Program-made: the position numbers and the translations under genes | Origin: Acidobacteriota bacterium | GTDB taxonomy: Bacteria > Acidobacteriota > Vicinamibacteria > Vicinamibacterales > UBA2999 | Direction of reading: 5' to 3' | Length of the DNA: 48,199 nucleotides | NCBI GenBank assembly: GCA_020851565.1 | Contig: JADZCN010000109.1 | Location: forward strand, 1-48,199 | The notes under the pieces: generated by a model | The model's input: only the letters and a program-made list of their open reading frames with translations | Databases searched by the model: none | What the model was told of the DNA's origin: nothing | In this document: positions 17,082 through 26,455 of the stretch, one piece after another | Layout: each line of letters opens with the position of its first letter | How positions within the stretch are numbered: position 1 is the stretch's first letter

Positions 17082-17961
17082 TCTGAACCTGTTCCCTCAA
17101 GCGCTCGAGCTCGGCCTTCGCCAGGATGACCAGCTCCGAGACCTGGAGGCCGTCGGCCTTCGATCCGATGGTGTTCACCTCGCGGTTCATCTCCTGCAGC
17201 AGGAAGTCCAGCTTTCTTCCGCACGGCTCCGGCCCGTCGGTGAGGGCGTCCCAGTGATCCAGGTGCCCGCGGAAACGCGTCACCTCCTCCGTGATGTCCG
17301 ACCGCTGCGCCACGCGCACCACTTCCTGCGACAGCGCGGCCTGATCGATGGGCAGCGCCGACGCCAGCTCGCGCGCGCGCTCGAGCAGGCGGGTTTCGAG
17401 GTCCACGCGACCAGTGTGCGCCGCTTTCACCACGTTGTCCACGAAGGTGCCCAGCAGGTCCTTGCGGGCGGCCAGGTCGCTTCGCAGGTGGTCGCCCTCG
17501 TGCGTGCGCATGCGGTCGAGCTGCTCGAGCGCCTCGTCCACGACGGCCTCGACCAGCGCGGCCAGCCCCTCGGACGTGTGCCCGCCGTCCGCGAGGCGCT
17601 CACGGATGGCCAGGGCCTGGGGCATCCGCAGCAGGTCCCCGGCCGTGAGCCCGCCCTCCACCAGGCCGTCGGCGCGCGCCTGCGAAAGGGCCGCCGAGAG
17701 GGCCTGCACGAACGCCGCGTTCAGCTGCACGTCCGGCACCGGGGCCAGGCGCATCTGCAGCGAGACGCTCACCTCCACGCGCCCGCGCGCGAGTCGCTTC
17801 TGGACCAGCGCGCGCAATCGCGGCTCGAGGTCGGCCACGGCCGGTGGGAGCCGCAGCTGAAGGTCCAGGAAGCGGTGGTTGACGGCGCGGATGGTGACGC
17901 CGACGGCGGCCATCTCGTCGTCGCGCGTCAGCGAGGCAAAGCCGGTCATGCTCTTGATCAT
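17071..17961 (-). CDS. yicC: YicC family protein (RNase-associated)
   Basis: A 296-residue protein with the conserved N-terminus MIKSMTGFASLTRDDE and C-terminus KLDFLLQEMNREVNTIGSKA, both diagnostic of YicC/YloC. E. coli YicC is described as an RNA-binding endoribonuclease or adaptor in small-RNA turnover. The ATG at 17961 overlaps the TGA of the ABC exporter gene (ATGA), and its 3' end overlaps gmk. The pair yicC-gmk is a widely conserved neighbourhood. Confidence 0.95.
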   Translation of the reverse strand: MIKSMTGFASLTRDDEMAAVGVTIRAVNHRFLDLQLRLPPAVADLEPRLRALVQKRLARGRVEVSVSLQMRLAPVPDVQLNAAFVQALSAALSQARADGLVEGGLTAGDLLRMPQALAIRERLADGGHTSEGLAALVEAVVDEALEQLDRMRTHEGDHLRSDLAARKDLLGTFVDNVVKAAHTGRVDLETRLLERARELASALPIDQAALSQEVVRVAQRSDITEEVTRFRGHLDHWDALTDGPEPCGRKLDFLLQEMNREVNTIGSKADGLQVSELVILAKAELERLREQVQNVE

Positions 17962-19724
17962 GGGTGGGGGCTCGAGGTCGAAGGCGCGGTCACGGAGTGG
18001 TCGTCGACGAGTTCCAGCTGGTGCAGCCGGGCGTAGGCGCCGCCCGGGCGGCCAACCAGTTCGTCGTGGCGGCCCATCTCGACGATGCGGCCGCGCTCGA
18101 GGACGATGATGGCGTCGGCGCGGCGCACGGTGGAGAGCCGGTGGGCGATGACGAACGACGTGCGGTTCATCAACAGCGTCGCCAGGGCGTCCTGCACCAG
18201 CCGCTCGGACTCGGCGTCGAGGGCCGACGTGGCCTCGTCGAGGATGAGGATCGGCGAGTTCCTGAGCAGCGCCCGCGCGATGGCCAGCCGCTGCCGCTGG
18301 CCGCCCGACAGGCGCTGCCCGCGCTCGCCAATCGTCGTCGCGTACCCGTCCGGGAGCGCCGTGATGAAGTCGTGCGCGTGCGCGGCCCGCGCCGCGGCCT
18401 CGACCTCCGCGCGGGTGGCGCCTGGCGCGCCAAACGCGATATTGGCCGCGATCGAATCGTCGAAGAGCACCGTCTCCTGGGTGACGATGCCGATCTGGGC
18501 GCGCAGTGACGTGAGCGTCACGTCGCGGATGTCCCGCCCGTCGATGGTGATCCGTCCTTCCGTGACGTCGTAGAAACGTGGCAGCAGGTTGACCAGCGTG
18601 GTCTTTCCTGCCCCGCTCCGCCCCACGATCGCGATCATCTGGCCGGCGCGCACCGTGAGGCTGACGCCCCGCAGCGTGTTGCACCCGTGCCCGTCCTCGT
18701 AGCCGAAGCCGACGCCCTCGAACGCGATGGCGTGGCGGAAGGGCGGCAGCGGCTCGGCGCCGGGCCCTTCGCGCACCTCGGTGTGGGTGTCCAGCAGCTC
18801 GAAGATGCGCTCCGAGGCCGCCACGGCCTGCTGGAGGTTGGCGTTCACGCGGCTCAGCTTCTTGACCGGCCCGTACATCATCAACAGGGCCGCGACGAAC
18901 AGCGTGAACTCGCCTGCGGTGAGGCGCCCGCCCGCGATCTCCCGCGTGCCGTACCAGAGCGCCCCGGCGATGGCCACCCCGCCCAGCAGCTCCATGAGCG
19001 GCGGCAGGATGGACAGCACGCGCGTCACCTTCATGTTCGATCGGTAAAGCGACCGCGCGGCGCCCTCGAACTTGCGCGCCTCCCGATCCTCCGCCCCGAA
19101 GGCCTTGACGATGCGGTGGCCGGCGAAGGCCTCGCCGGCGACGTGCGACATGTGCTCCTGAGCTTCCTGGCTCCAGCGCGTGACGGTGCGGACCCGCTTG
19201 CCGAGGCGCACCAGCGGGTACACCACCAGCGGGGCGGCGGTCATGCAGACCAGGGCCAGCTTCGCGTCGTAGTAGAACAGCAGCCCCGCGTAGCCGACCA
19301 GGGCCAGCGACTCGCGGGCGAGGTCGCCCACCGTCTCGGCGACGGCCCGCTGCACCTGGCTGACGTCGTTGTTGATGCGCGAGAGCAGCTGCCCGGTGGT
19401 GCGGCGCGCGAAGAAGGCGGCCGACTGGTCCAGCAGGTGCCGGAACAGCTGGTTGCGGATGGCCAGCACCACGCGCTGCCCGATGTCGTCCATGAGATAG
19501 CTGGAGAAATAGGCCCCCAGCCCCTTGAGGAAGTACGCGATGAGCAGCGCCGAGACGACGAAACCGAGGCGGTCCTGCGCGGGCAGCACCTCGTCCACGA
19601 TGGGCTTGATGAGCCACGCGAGCGCGGCCGATGCGGCGCCGTAGACGACCATCGCGGCCACCGCGCCGGCGATGAGCCCGGCGTGGGGGCGCGCGTATCG
19701 GAGCAGCCGCAGGAAGGCGTCCAT
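17958..19724 (-). CDS. ABC exporter, MsbA-like (fused permease and ATPase)
   Basis: A 588-residue type IV ABC half-transporter. The six-helix N-terminal domain spans about residues 1-310. The nucleotide-binding domain has Walker [15 protein letters not shown], signature LSGGQRQRLAIARAL, Walker B ILILDEATSALDAESE and switch AHRLSTVRRAD. The start at MDAFLRLLRYARPH (ATG at 19724) overlaps the galE TGA by one base; the longer in-frame reading enters galE. It most likely flips lipid A or another lipid-linked glycan as a homodimer, which fits the sugar genes beside it. The substrate is not proven. Confidence 0.9.
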   Translation of the reverse strand: MDAFLRLLRYARPHAGLIAGAVAAMVVYGAASAALAWLIKPIVDEVLPAQDRLGFVVSALLIAYFLKGLGAYFSSYLMDDIGQRVVLAIRNQLFRHLLDQSAAFFARRTTGQLLSRINNDVSQVQRAVAETVGDLARESLALVGYAGLLFYYDAKLALVCMTAAPLVVYPLVRLGKRVRTVTRWSQEAQEHMSHVAGEAFAGHRIVKAFGAEDREARKFEGAARSLYRSNMKVTRVLSILPPLMELLGGVAIAGALWYGTREIAGGRLTAGEFTLFVAALLMMYGPVKKLSRVNANLQQAVAASERIFELLDTHTEVREGPGAEPLPPFRHAIAFEGVGFGYEDGHGCNTLRGVSLTVRAGQMIAIVGRSGAGKTTLVNLLPRFYDVTEGRITIDGRDIRDVTLTSLRAQIGIVTQETVLFDDSIAANIAFGAPGATRAEVEAAARAAHAHDFITALPDGYATTIGERGQRLSGGQRQRLAIARALLRNSPILILDEATSALDAESERLVQDALATLLMNRTSFVIAHRLSTVRRADAIIVLERGRIVEMGRHDELVGRPGGAYARLHQLELVDDHSVTAPSTSSPHP

Positions 19725-20731
19725 CAGGCGTTCTGCGGGACGGCGTCCTCGTACCCCCGCGGATGCGACGCGTGCCAGCGCCAGGCGTGCTGCACGATGG
19801 TGTCGAGATCGGCGTAGCGCGGCCGCCAGCCGAGCGCCTGCTGGATCTTCAGGCTCGAGGCGTAGAGCGCCGCGGGATCCCCCGGCCGCCGCGGCGCGCT
19901 CTCCCATCGCACGGGCTGACCCACCGCGCGGCTCACCGCCTCGATCACCGCCCGCACCGAGTGTGGCGTGCCCGTGCCCACGTTGTACGCCGTCGAGGGC
20001 GCGCCGTCGGCCAGCGCGCCCAGCGCGCGCAGGTGGGCGTCGGCGAGATCGCAGACGTGGATGTAGTCACGCAGGCACGTGCCGTCCGCCGTTGGATAGT
20101 CCTCGCCGAACAGCTTGAGGGGCGCCCCGCCGGTCGCGGCCTGGATGGCGCGGGGGATGAGGTGGATCTCCGGGCTGTGATCCTCGCCGATGGTGGCGTC
20201 CGGGTGCGCTCCCGCCGCGTTGAAATAGCGCAGGGCCACCCACCGGATGCCGTGCGCGCGCTCCACGTGCGGCAGCGCGCGCTCGATGGCCAGCTTGGTC
20301 TCGCCGTAGGCGTTGATCGGCCGTTGATCGAGCGTCTCGTCCATCGGCACCCGCGAGGGCTCGCCGTAGGTGGCGCAGGTCGAGGAGAACACGAACTGCT
20401 TTACCCCGGCCTGGCGCATCGCGTCCAGCACGGACAGCGTCCCGGTCACGTTGTTGTGGTAGTAGGCGAGCGGGTTCCCCACCGACGCTCCCACGTCGAG
20501 CCACGCGGCGAAGTGCATCACCGCGTCGATGCCGTGCCCGGTCAGCGCGCGGGCCACCAGCGGCGTGTCGTGCATGTCGCCCACGACGAGCGGTACGCCC
20601 TTCGGCACGGCGCCGGCGTGTCCCGCCGACAGGTTGTCGAGGACCACGACCTCGTGCCCCGCCTCCGCCAGCGCGCGCACCGCGTGGCTGCCGATGTACC
20701 CCGCGCCGCCAGACACCAGGACGCGCGCCAC
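19724..20731 (-). CDS. galE: UDP-glucose 4-epimerase
   Basis: A 335-residue short-chain dehydrogenase-type epimerase that interconverts UDP-glucose and UDP-galactose using bound NAD. The nucleotide motif is VSGGAGYIGSHAVRAL, the catalytic serine is in FSSTCATYGEP and the Tyr-Lys pair is in INAYGETK. Other GalE motifs are RYFNAAGAHPD and DGTCLRDYIHV. It starts with GTG at 20731; GGAGG overlaps the ugd stop codon. It links ugd with the ABC exporter in one operon and could supply UDP-Gal to the glycosyltransferases. Confidence 0.95.
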   Translation of the reverse strand: MARVLVSGGAGYIGSHAVRALAEAGHEVVVLDNLSAGHAGAVPKGVPLVVGDMHDTPLVARALTGHGIDAVMHFAAWLDVGASVGNPLAYYHNNVTGTLSVLDAMRQAGVKQFVFSSTCATYGEPSRVPMDETLDQRPINAYGETKLAIERALPHVERAHGIRWVALRYFNAAGAHPDATIGEDHSPEIHLIPRAIQAATGGAPLKLFGEDYPTADGTCLRDYIHVCDLADAHLRALGALADGAPSTAYNVGTGTPHSVRAVIEAVSRAVGQPVRWESAPRRPGDPAALYASSLKIQQALGWRPRYADLDTIVQHAWRWHASHPRGYEDAVPQNA

Positions 20732-20732
20732 G

Positions 20733-22031
20733 CTACCTCCCGATCGAATAGTAGGTGAAGCCCTGGGCCTTCATCTGCTCTTTGTCGTAGAGGTTGCGGC
20801 CGTCGAAGACCACCGGCTCGCGCAGCAACTTCCGCATCCGCGCGAAGTCGGGCTCGCGGAACTCGTGCCACTCGGTGACCACCGCCAGCGCGTCTGCCCC
20901 CTTCAGCGCGTCGTAGTTCTTCGACGCGTAGGCGATGCGCGAGCCGAAGATCCCCTTTGCCACCTTCATCGCCTCGGGATCGTACGCCTGCACCTTCGCT
21001 CCTCTTTCGAGCAGGGCGTTGATGATGGGCACCGCCGGGGCCTCGCGCATGTCGTCGGTCTTCGGCTTGAAGGCCAGCCCCCATACGGCGATGGTCTTGC
21101 CCTTCAGCGCGCCACCGTAGTGCTGCTCGATCTTCTTCACCAGCACGCGCTTCTGCGATTCGTTGACGGCCTCGACCGCCTTCAGGATTTTGAAGTCGTA
21201 CTTCTTGTCGGACGAGAAGCGCACCAGCGCCTTCACGTCCTTCGGGAAGCAGCTGCCGCCGTAGCCCACGCCGGGAAAGAGGAACGACGTGCCGATGCGC
21301 TTGTCGGCCCCCACCGCCTGTCGCACCTTGTCCACGTCGGCGCCAAAGGCGTCACACACGTTGGCGATCTCGTTCATGAACGAGATCTTGGTCGCCAGCA
21401 GGGCATTCGACGCGTACTTCGCCAGCTCGGCGCTGGCGCAGTCCATCACCATGATGGGCGCGCCCGTGCGCGTGAAGGGCTTGTGGAGCGCGACCATGAG
21501 GTCGCGCCCGCGCGGGTCCTCGGCGCCAATCACCACGCGGTCGGGCTTCATGAAGTCCTCGACCGCCGCCCCCTGCTTCAGGAACTCAGGGTTGCTCACC
21601 ACGCTGAAGGGGTGCGTCGTCTCGCGCCGGATGATCTCGCGGACGCGCTCGGCGGTCCCCACCGGCACAGTGCTCTTGTTGACGATCACGCGGTAGCCGT
21701 CCATGGCCTTCGCGACGTCACGCGCCACGCCGAGGACGTGCTGCAGATCGGCCGAGCCGTCCTCCCCCTGGGGCGTCCCCACGGCGATGAAGATGATCTG
21801 GGAGGCCTTGACGGCCTTGCCCAGCTGGGTCGTGAACGCGAGCCGCCCCTCGTCCTTGTTCCGATGGACGATTTCCTCCAGCCCCGGCTCGTAGATGGGG
21901 ACGTGGCCGCGGCGCAGCAGCCGCACCTTCGCCTCATCCTTGTCCACACAGATGACGTCGTTGCCCGACTCCGCGAGGCACGCGCCCACCACCAAACCGA
22001 CGTAGCCGGTGCCGACGACTGCGATCTTCAT
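20733..22031 (-). CDS. ugd: UDP-glucose 6-dehydrogenase
   Basis: A 432-residue NAD-dependent enzyme oxidising UDP-glucose to UDP-glucuronate. The Rossmann motif is MKIAVVGTGYVGLVVGACLAE. Substrate and catalytic residues are in NPEFLKQGAAVEDFM, SNALLATKISFMNEIAN and GVGYGGSCFPKDVKAL (catalytic cysteine). A C-terminal UDP-binding domain is present. The ATG at 22031 gives the canonical N-terminus; 21 further in-frame codons upstream are not similar. It is the first gene of the long minus operon, divergent from the glycosyltransferase cluster. Its product can be converted to UDP-xylose by the decarboxylase at 29.4 kb. Confidence 0.96.
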   Translation of the reverse strand: MKIAVVGTGYVGLVVGACLAESGNDVICVDKDEAKVRLLRRGHVPIYEPGLEEIVHRNKDEGRLAFTTQLGKAVKASQIIFIAVGTPQGEDGSADLQHVLGVARDVAKAMDGYRVIVNKSTVPVGTAERVREIIRRETTHPFSVVSNPEFLKQGAAVEDFMKPDRVVIGAEDPRGRDLMVALHKPFTRTGAPIMVMDCASAELAKYASNALLATKISFMNEIANVCDAFGADVDKVRQAVGADKRIGTSFLFPGVGYGGSCFPKDVKALVRFSSDKKYDFKILKAVEAVNESQKRVLVKKIEQHYGGALKGKTIAVWGLAFKPKTDDMREAPAVPIINALLERGAKVQAYDPEAMKVAKGIFGSRIAYASKNYDALKGADALAVVTEWHEFREPDFARMRKLLREPVVFDGRNLYDKEQMKAQGFTYYSIGR

Positions 22032-22084
22032 GCGAGTTCCGCCCTCTCCGCAGGCCCACCCCGATCGGGCGCGCCAAAACGACG

Positions 22085-22124
22085 AGCCTACCACCGCCCC
22101 TTGAATACTGTCAACATACTGACA
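22085..22124 (-). promoter_or_regulatory. ugd promoter with a TGTCA-N6-TGACA inverted repeat
   Basis: On the minus strand TTGACA (22114-22109) and TAGGCT (22090-22085) are separated by 18 bp, a good sigma-70 promoter upstream of ugd. TGTCA (22109-22113) and TGACA (22120-22124) form an inverted repeat across the -35. It lies in the divergent region between ugd and the glycosyltransferase operon, so one regulator could act on both. Confidence 0.6.
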
Positions 22125-22162
22125 CGCAAGGACTTGTCGCTTCTGTGGTACCCTCCTTCGGC

Positions 22163-23287
22163 GTGCGTATCCTCGTGGACTACCGACCGGCCCTCCGGCA
22201 GCGGACCGGTGTCGGGGAGTACGTGCACGAGCTGGTCCGCGCGCTGACGCGGCCGGGCGGTCCCGCCGCGGCAGACGAGGTGGCGCTCTTCACAGCGTCG
22301 TGGAAGGACCGCCCCCCGCCGTCGGTGGCCGACGAGTTGCCCCGCGTGCGCATGGTCGATCGCCGGGTCCCCACCCGGCCGCTCACCTGGTGCTGGAATC
22401 GCCTGGGCTGGCCGCCGATCGAATGGCTGGCCGGGCCCGCCGACGTCGTCCATGCGGCCACCCCCGTGGCCATCCCGGCCCGTCGGGCCGCCTCGATCCT
22501 GACGATCCACGACCTGCACTTCCTGCGGCACCCGGAGAGAATGTCGGCCGAGATGCGACGCGACTTTCCAGGCCTCGTCCGCCGCCATGCCTCGGTGGCG
22601 CCGGCCATCGTCGTGTCCTCCGCCTATACCGCGGCCGACGTCGAACGCACGCTCGGGGTGCCGCCGGCGCGCATTCACCTGTGCCCGCCGGGCGCGCCCC
22701 CCTGGGCCGAGGCCGTCCGGAAGGCCCGGGCCGCGCAGGCGCCGGCGCACATCCTGTTCGTCGGCACGCTCGAGCCGCGCAAGAACGTCGGCGTGCTGCT
22801 CGACGCGTACGAACGGCTGCGCGCGCGCGCGCCAGGGGCACCTCCGCTGATCCTGGCCGGAGGCCTGCCGCCGACCGCGGCCCGCTGGCAGGAGCGCGCG
22901 GCGCAACCACCCCTGGCGGGCCACGTGCGCCTGACCGGCTACGTCAGCGACGCGGAGCGGCAGGACTTGTACGCCCGCGCGCACATGCTGGTCCTGCCGT
23001 CGCTGGACGAAGGCTTCGGGCTCCCTGTCCTCGAGGCGATGGCCTCCGGTGTGCCGGTGGTCGTCTCGTCCGGCGGATCGCTGCCCGAGGTGGCGGGCGA
23101 CGCGGCGTCACCGGTCGACCCGGCTGACGTGGACGGGTTCGCCGGCGCCATGGCGCGGCTGCTGGATGCGGGGGCCGCCCGCGACGCGTCGGCACGCGGG
23201 CTGGCGCGCGCCGCCTCGTTCAGCTGGGACACCTGTGCCGCCCGGGTACGAGCGGCGTATGCGGCCGCCGCGGAGGCCTCCGCGTGA
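22163..23287 (+). CDS. Glycosyltransferase family 4
   Basis: A 374-residue GT-B enzyme. The N-terminal half (RTGVGEYVHELV, ILTIHDLHFLRHP) resembles mannosyltransferase-type GT4 proteins. The C-terminal donor domain shows ILFVGTLEPRKNVGVLLDAY, LTGYVSDAERQDLYARA and DEGFGLPVLEAMASGVPVV, with the EX7E-type glutamates. The GTG at 22163 is preferred over the GTG at 22145 because VRILVDYRPALRQR matches family N-termini; TACCCT ends 8 nt upstream. It is the first gene of the plus-strand polysaccharide cluster. The donor and acceptor sugars are unknown. Confidence 0.92.
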   Translation: MRILVDYRPALRQRTGVGEYVHELVRALTRPGGPAAADEVALFTASWKDRPPPSVADELPRVRMVDRRVPTRPLTWCWNRLGWPPIEWLAGPADVVHAATPVAIPARRAASILTIHDLHFLRHPERMSAEMRRDFPGLVRRHASVAPAIVVSSAYTAADVERTLGVPPARIHLCPPGAPPWAEAVRKARAAQAPAHILFVGTLEPRKNVGVLLDAYERLRARAPGAPPLILAGGLPPTAARWQERAAQPPLAGHVRLTGYVSDAERQDLYARAHMLVLPSLDEGFGLPVLEAMASGVPVVVSSGGSLPEVAGDAASPVDPADVDGFAGAMARLLDAGAARDASARGLARAASFSWDTCAARVRAAYAAAAEASA

Positions 23288-24381
23288 GGGTGGCCGTCGA
23301 TGCGCGGGAGCTGTGCGGGAGGACGACCGGAGTGGGCCGCTACCTGCACGAGCTCTTCGCCGAGTGGAGCGTGTCGACCGATGCCCGCCGCCATGACTGG
23401 ACGCTCTACGCCCCGTCGGCACCGCGCGTGCCGGAGGCATTCGCCGGACGCGTCCGCGTGCTGCCGGGACACGGCGGCACCGCATGGGAGCAGTGGACGC
23501 TGGCGCGGGCGCTGGCCGCGGATCGTCCAGACCTGCTGTTCGCGCCGGGCTACACGGCGCCGCTGACGGCGCCCTGCCCCGTCGCCCTGACCATCCACGA
23601 CGTCTCGTTCGTCGCGCATCCGGAGTGGTTCTCCGCGCGCGAGGGGCTGCGGCGCCGGCTCATCACCGCATGGAGCGCGCGCCGGGCGCGCATCATCCTC
23701 ACGATGTCGGAATTCTCCAAGCGGGAGATCGTGACGCGAATGGCGCAGCCCGAGGGGCGTGTAAGGGTCGTCTACCTGGGCACGCGGGCCAGGCCCGCGA
23801 CCGACATGGGCCGGGCGCGGGAGCCGATCGTCCTCTACGTCGGGTCCATCTTCGAGCGGCGCCACGTGGACCTGCTCGTCGACGCCTTCGCCGAGATCGT
23901 CGCGCCGGCCTTTCCCGAGGCACGGCTGGAAATCGTCGGCGAGAACCGGCTGCCGCCGCACGCGCGCCTCGATCACGGGCTCGACCGCCAGCCGCCCGAT
24001 GTGCGGGCGCGTGTCCGGTTCCGGTCGTACGTGGACGAGGCCACGCTCCAGGACCTCTACGCCCGCGCCTCGGTTTTCGCGTTCCTCTCCGAATACGAAG
24101 GCTTCGGCCTGACGCCCATCGAGGCGCTGGTGGCCGGGGCCGCGCCGGTGGTGCTGGACACGGAGGTGGCGCGCGAAATCTACGGTCACTCAGCCCGATA
24201 CGTGGCTCTGGGTCCCGGCACGCGCGAGGAGCTCGGGCGCGTCCTCGTGGAGCTGCTCGGCGAACCCTCGGCGCGCGAGGCGGTGCTGGCCGAGCGGCCC
24301 GCCATCCTGTCGCGCTACGATTGGTCCCGGACGGCGGCCGCCACCCTGGCCGCCCTCGAGGAAGCCGCTGGTGCCCGCTGA
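23284..24381 (+). CDS. Glycosyltransferase family 4
   Basis: A 365-residue GT-B enzyme starting with a GTG that overlaps the upstream TGA (GTGA). RTTGVGRYLHELF and LTIHDVSFVAHPEW are in the acceptor domain. IVLYVGSIFERRHVDLLVDAF and LSEYEGFGLTPIEALVAG are in the donor domain. It is homologous in layout to the GT4 genes on either side, which suggests past duplication. It probably adds one sugar to a lipid-linked repeat unit at the cytoplasmic face of the membrane. The sugar cannot be assigned. Confidence 0.92.
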   Translation: MRVAVDARELCGRTTGVGRYLHELFAEWSVSTDARRHDWTLYAPSAPRVPEAFAGRVRVLPGHGGTAWEQWTLARALAADRPDLLFAPGYTAPLTAPCPVALTIHDVSFVAHPEWFSAREGLRRRLITAWSARRARIILTMSEFSKREIVTRMAQPEGRVRVVYLGTRARPATDMGRAREPIVLYVGSIFERRHVDLLVDAFAEIVAPAFPEARLEIVGENRLPPHARLDHGLDRQPPDVRARVRFRSYVDEATLQDLYARASVFAFLSEYEGFGLTPIEALVAGAAPVVLDTEVAREIYGHSARYVALGPGTREELGRVLVELLGEPSAREAVLAERPAILSRYDWSRTAAATLAALEEAAGAR

Positions 24382-25201
24382 TCCCCCCGACCTCGCCATC
24401 ATCGTCGTGACCTACAACTCGGGCGCGGAGATCGGCGACTGCCTGGAGTCGGTGGTCGGCCGGACGGCGCCGTATGACGCCCAGGTCGTGGTCGTGGACA
24501 ACCGGTCCACCGACGGTACGCCGGCGCTCGTGCGCACGCGGTGGCCGGCGGTACGGGTGATCGACGCGGGCGGAAACCTGGGCTTCGCGCGCGCCAACAA
24601 CCTGGGCATTGCCGCCACGGCCAGCGAGTACGTCCTGCTGCTGAATCCCGACACCGTCGTGCCGCCCGGCGCCATCCGGGCACTGGTGGACGCGCTCGAG
24701 CGAAACGCCGACGCGGCGGTGGCGGGACCGCGCCTGGTGGACGCGACGGGCGCCGCCGAATTGTCGTTCGGGCCACCGATCAGCCCCTGGGGAGAGCTGA
24801 AGCAGAAGCTGTTGATGACGCTCTATCACCGGCGCGTGGCCCCGGTGGCGCGCCATGTCGAGCGCCGGAGCCGCGAGGCCGGCGACCGGGCCTGGGTGAG
24901 CGGCGCGTGCCTGCTCATCCGGCGGGCGGATCTCGAGGCCGTCGGCGGGCTCGACGAGCGCTTCTTCATGTACACGGAGGACGTGGACCTCTGCACGTCG
25001 GTGCGCGCGCGAGGCCGCCGCGTGCTGTTCGTGCCGGGCGCCGAGGTGCGGCACCTGCGCGGCCGCTCCGCGTCCCGCAATCCCGAGACCGAGCGGCTGC
25101 GCCGGCAGAGCCATCTCGCCTACTACGAGAAGCACCTCCCGCTATGGGTGGGCCCGCTCCGCCTGTACCTGCGGCTGACGGGAAAGGCGGCCCATGTCTA
25201 G
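24371..25201 (+). CDS. Glycosyltransferase family 2 (rhamnosyltransferase-like)
   Basis: A 276-residue GT-A enzyme. The N-terminal GT2 domain has LAIIVVTYNSGAEIGDCLES, VVVVDNRSTDGT, GNLGFARANNLG and the metal-binding LLNPDTVV. The acceptor part shows AWVSGACLLIRRADLEAVGGLDE, then FFMYTEDVDLC. This arrangement is typical of WbbL/rhamnosyltransferase-like proteins. The GTG start at 24371 overlaps the previous gene by 11 bp. It is cotranscribed with the neighbouring GT4 genes, and its 3' end overlaps the next gene by 8 bp. Confidence 0.92.
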   Translation: MPADPPDLAIIVVTYNSGAEIGDCLESVVGRTAPYDAQVVVVDNRSTDGTPALVRTRWPAVRVIDAGGNLGFARANNLGIAATASEYVLLLNPDTVVPPGAIRALVDALERNADAAVAGPRLVDATGAAELSFGPPISPWGELKQKLLMTLYHRRVAPVARHVERRSREAGDRAWVSGACLLIRRADLEAVGGLDERFFMYTEDVDLCTSVRARGRRVLFVPGAEVRHLRGRSASRNPETERLRRQSHLAYYEKHLPLWVGPLRLYLRLTGKAAHV

Positions 25202-26309
25202 GGTCGCCATCGACGCGCGCAAGCTGCGCGATTTCGGCATCGGCACGTACATCCGGAACATCCTCGTCCAGCTGGATCGGCTGGACCGCGAGAACGACTA
25301 CGTCATCCTGTGCCGGCCGGCCGACCTCGACCTGGCCCGATCCCTGGGACCGCGGTTCCGGCTCGTGCCGGAGACGGCGGGTACCTATTCCGCCGCGGAG
25401 CAGATCCGCATTCCCTGGCGCCTCTGGCGCGAGCACGTCGACCTGGTGCACGAGCCGCACTACGTCCTGCCGCCCGCGACGCGCTGCCGGTCGGTCGTCA
25501 CCATCCACGACTGCATCCACCTGATGTTCCCGGAGTACCTGCCAAACCGCATGGCGCACGCATACGCGCGCACGTCGATGTGGACCGCAACGCACCAGGC
25601 GGCTCGCATCCTGACCGTGTCCGAAGCGTCGAAGCGCGACATCCTGCACTTCTTCAACATCCCGCACGAGAAGGTCGAGGTCATCTACAACGCCATCGAC
25701 GAGCGGTTCCTGACGGCACCGCCCGAGGCCACCACCGACCGCGTCCGCCAGCGCTACCAGCTGGACCACCCCTTCGTGCTCTACGTGGGCAACATCCGGC
25801 CGCACAAGAACCTCGATCGGCTCATCGACGCGTTCGGCCGCGCGCGGTCGCGAGGTCCGGATGGGCTGACGCTGGTGGTCATCGGCGACGAGGTGTCGAA
25901 GTACCCGTCGCTCCGCCAGAGCGTGCACCGCCACAAACTGGACAAGCACGTGCGCTTCCTCGGCTTCCAGCCGCACGAAACGCTGGCCTCGTTCTACCGC
26001 CTGGCGTCCGCGTTCGTGTTCCCGTCCCTGTACGAGGGCTTCGGCCTGCCGCCCCTGGAGGCCATGGCCTGCGGCACGCCGGTGGTGACCTCGAACGTCT
26101 CGTCGCTGCCCGAAGTGGCGGGCGACGCCGCGCTGCTGGTGGACCCGTACAACGTCGAGGCCATCGCGGACGGCCTCGTCAAGGTGCTCACGGACGAAGC
26201 CCTGCGACAGCGGATGATCGTCAGGGGACTCGCGCGGGCGCGCCAGTTCTCGTGGACGGAGTCGGTGACACGCATACACGCGGTGTACGAAGAAGTGTTA
26301 CGCCGATAA
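25194..26309 (+). CDS. Glycosyltransferase family 4 (mannosyltransferase-like)
   Basis: A 371-residue GT-B enzyme. MSRVAIDARKLRDFGIGTYI and VVTIHDCIHLMFPEYLP are acceptor-domain signatures. VLYVGNIRPHKNLDRLIDAF, VRFLGFQPHETLASFYRLA and LYEGFGLPPLEAMACGTPVV are donor-domain signatures, as in GDP-mannose-dependent GT4 proteins. It overlaps the GT2 gene by 8 bp and ends with TAA just 3 bp before the 9-bp repeat array begins. The repeats separate it from the next glycosyltransferase. Confidence 0.93.
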   Translation: MSRVAIDARKLRDFGIGTYIRNILVQLDRLDRENDYVILCRPADLDLARSLGPRFRLVPETAGTYSAAEQIRIPWRLWREHVDLVHEPHYVLPPATRCRSVVTIHDCIHLMFPEYLPNRMAHAYARTSMWTATHQAARILTVSEASKRDILHFFNIPHEKVEVIYNAIDERFLTAPPEATTDRVRQRYQLDHPFVLYVGNIRPHKNLDRLIDAFGRARSRGPDGLTLVVIGDEVSKYPSLRQSVHRHKLDKHVRFLGFQPHETLASFYRLASAFVFPSLYEGFGLPPLEAMACGTPVVTSNVSSLPEVAGDAALLVDPYNVEAIADGLVKVLTDEALRQRMIVRGLARARQFSWTESVTRIHAVYEEVLRR

Positions 26310-26312
26310 CCG

Positions 26313-26455
26313 ACGCAGATGCCCAACGCAGATGGCGCAGGAGGCCGCAGATGACGCAGGGGCCGCAGATGGCGCAGGGGCCGCAGATGACGCAGGGGCC
26401 GCAGATGACGCAGGGGCCGCAGATGACGCAGATGGCGCAGATGGCGCAGATGACA
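26313..26455. repeat. Left arm of 9-bp repeat array (CGCAGATGR / CGCAGGGGC)
   Basis: About fifteen 9-bp units, mostly CGCAGATG(A/G) alternating with CGCAGGGGC, start 3 bp after the stop of the upstream glycosyltransferase. The alternation creates an apparent 18-bp period. Reading frames through it encode only Ala/Asp/Gly low complexity and are not considered genes. Confidence 0.95.

Noticed and set aside
22145..22162. Earlier GTG start of the first glycosyltransferase
   Set aside because: The six extra residues have no family match, and a TACCCT hexamer fits the start at 22163 better.
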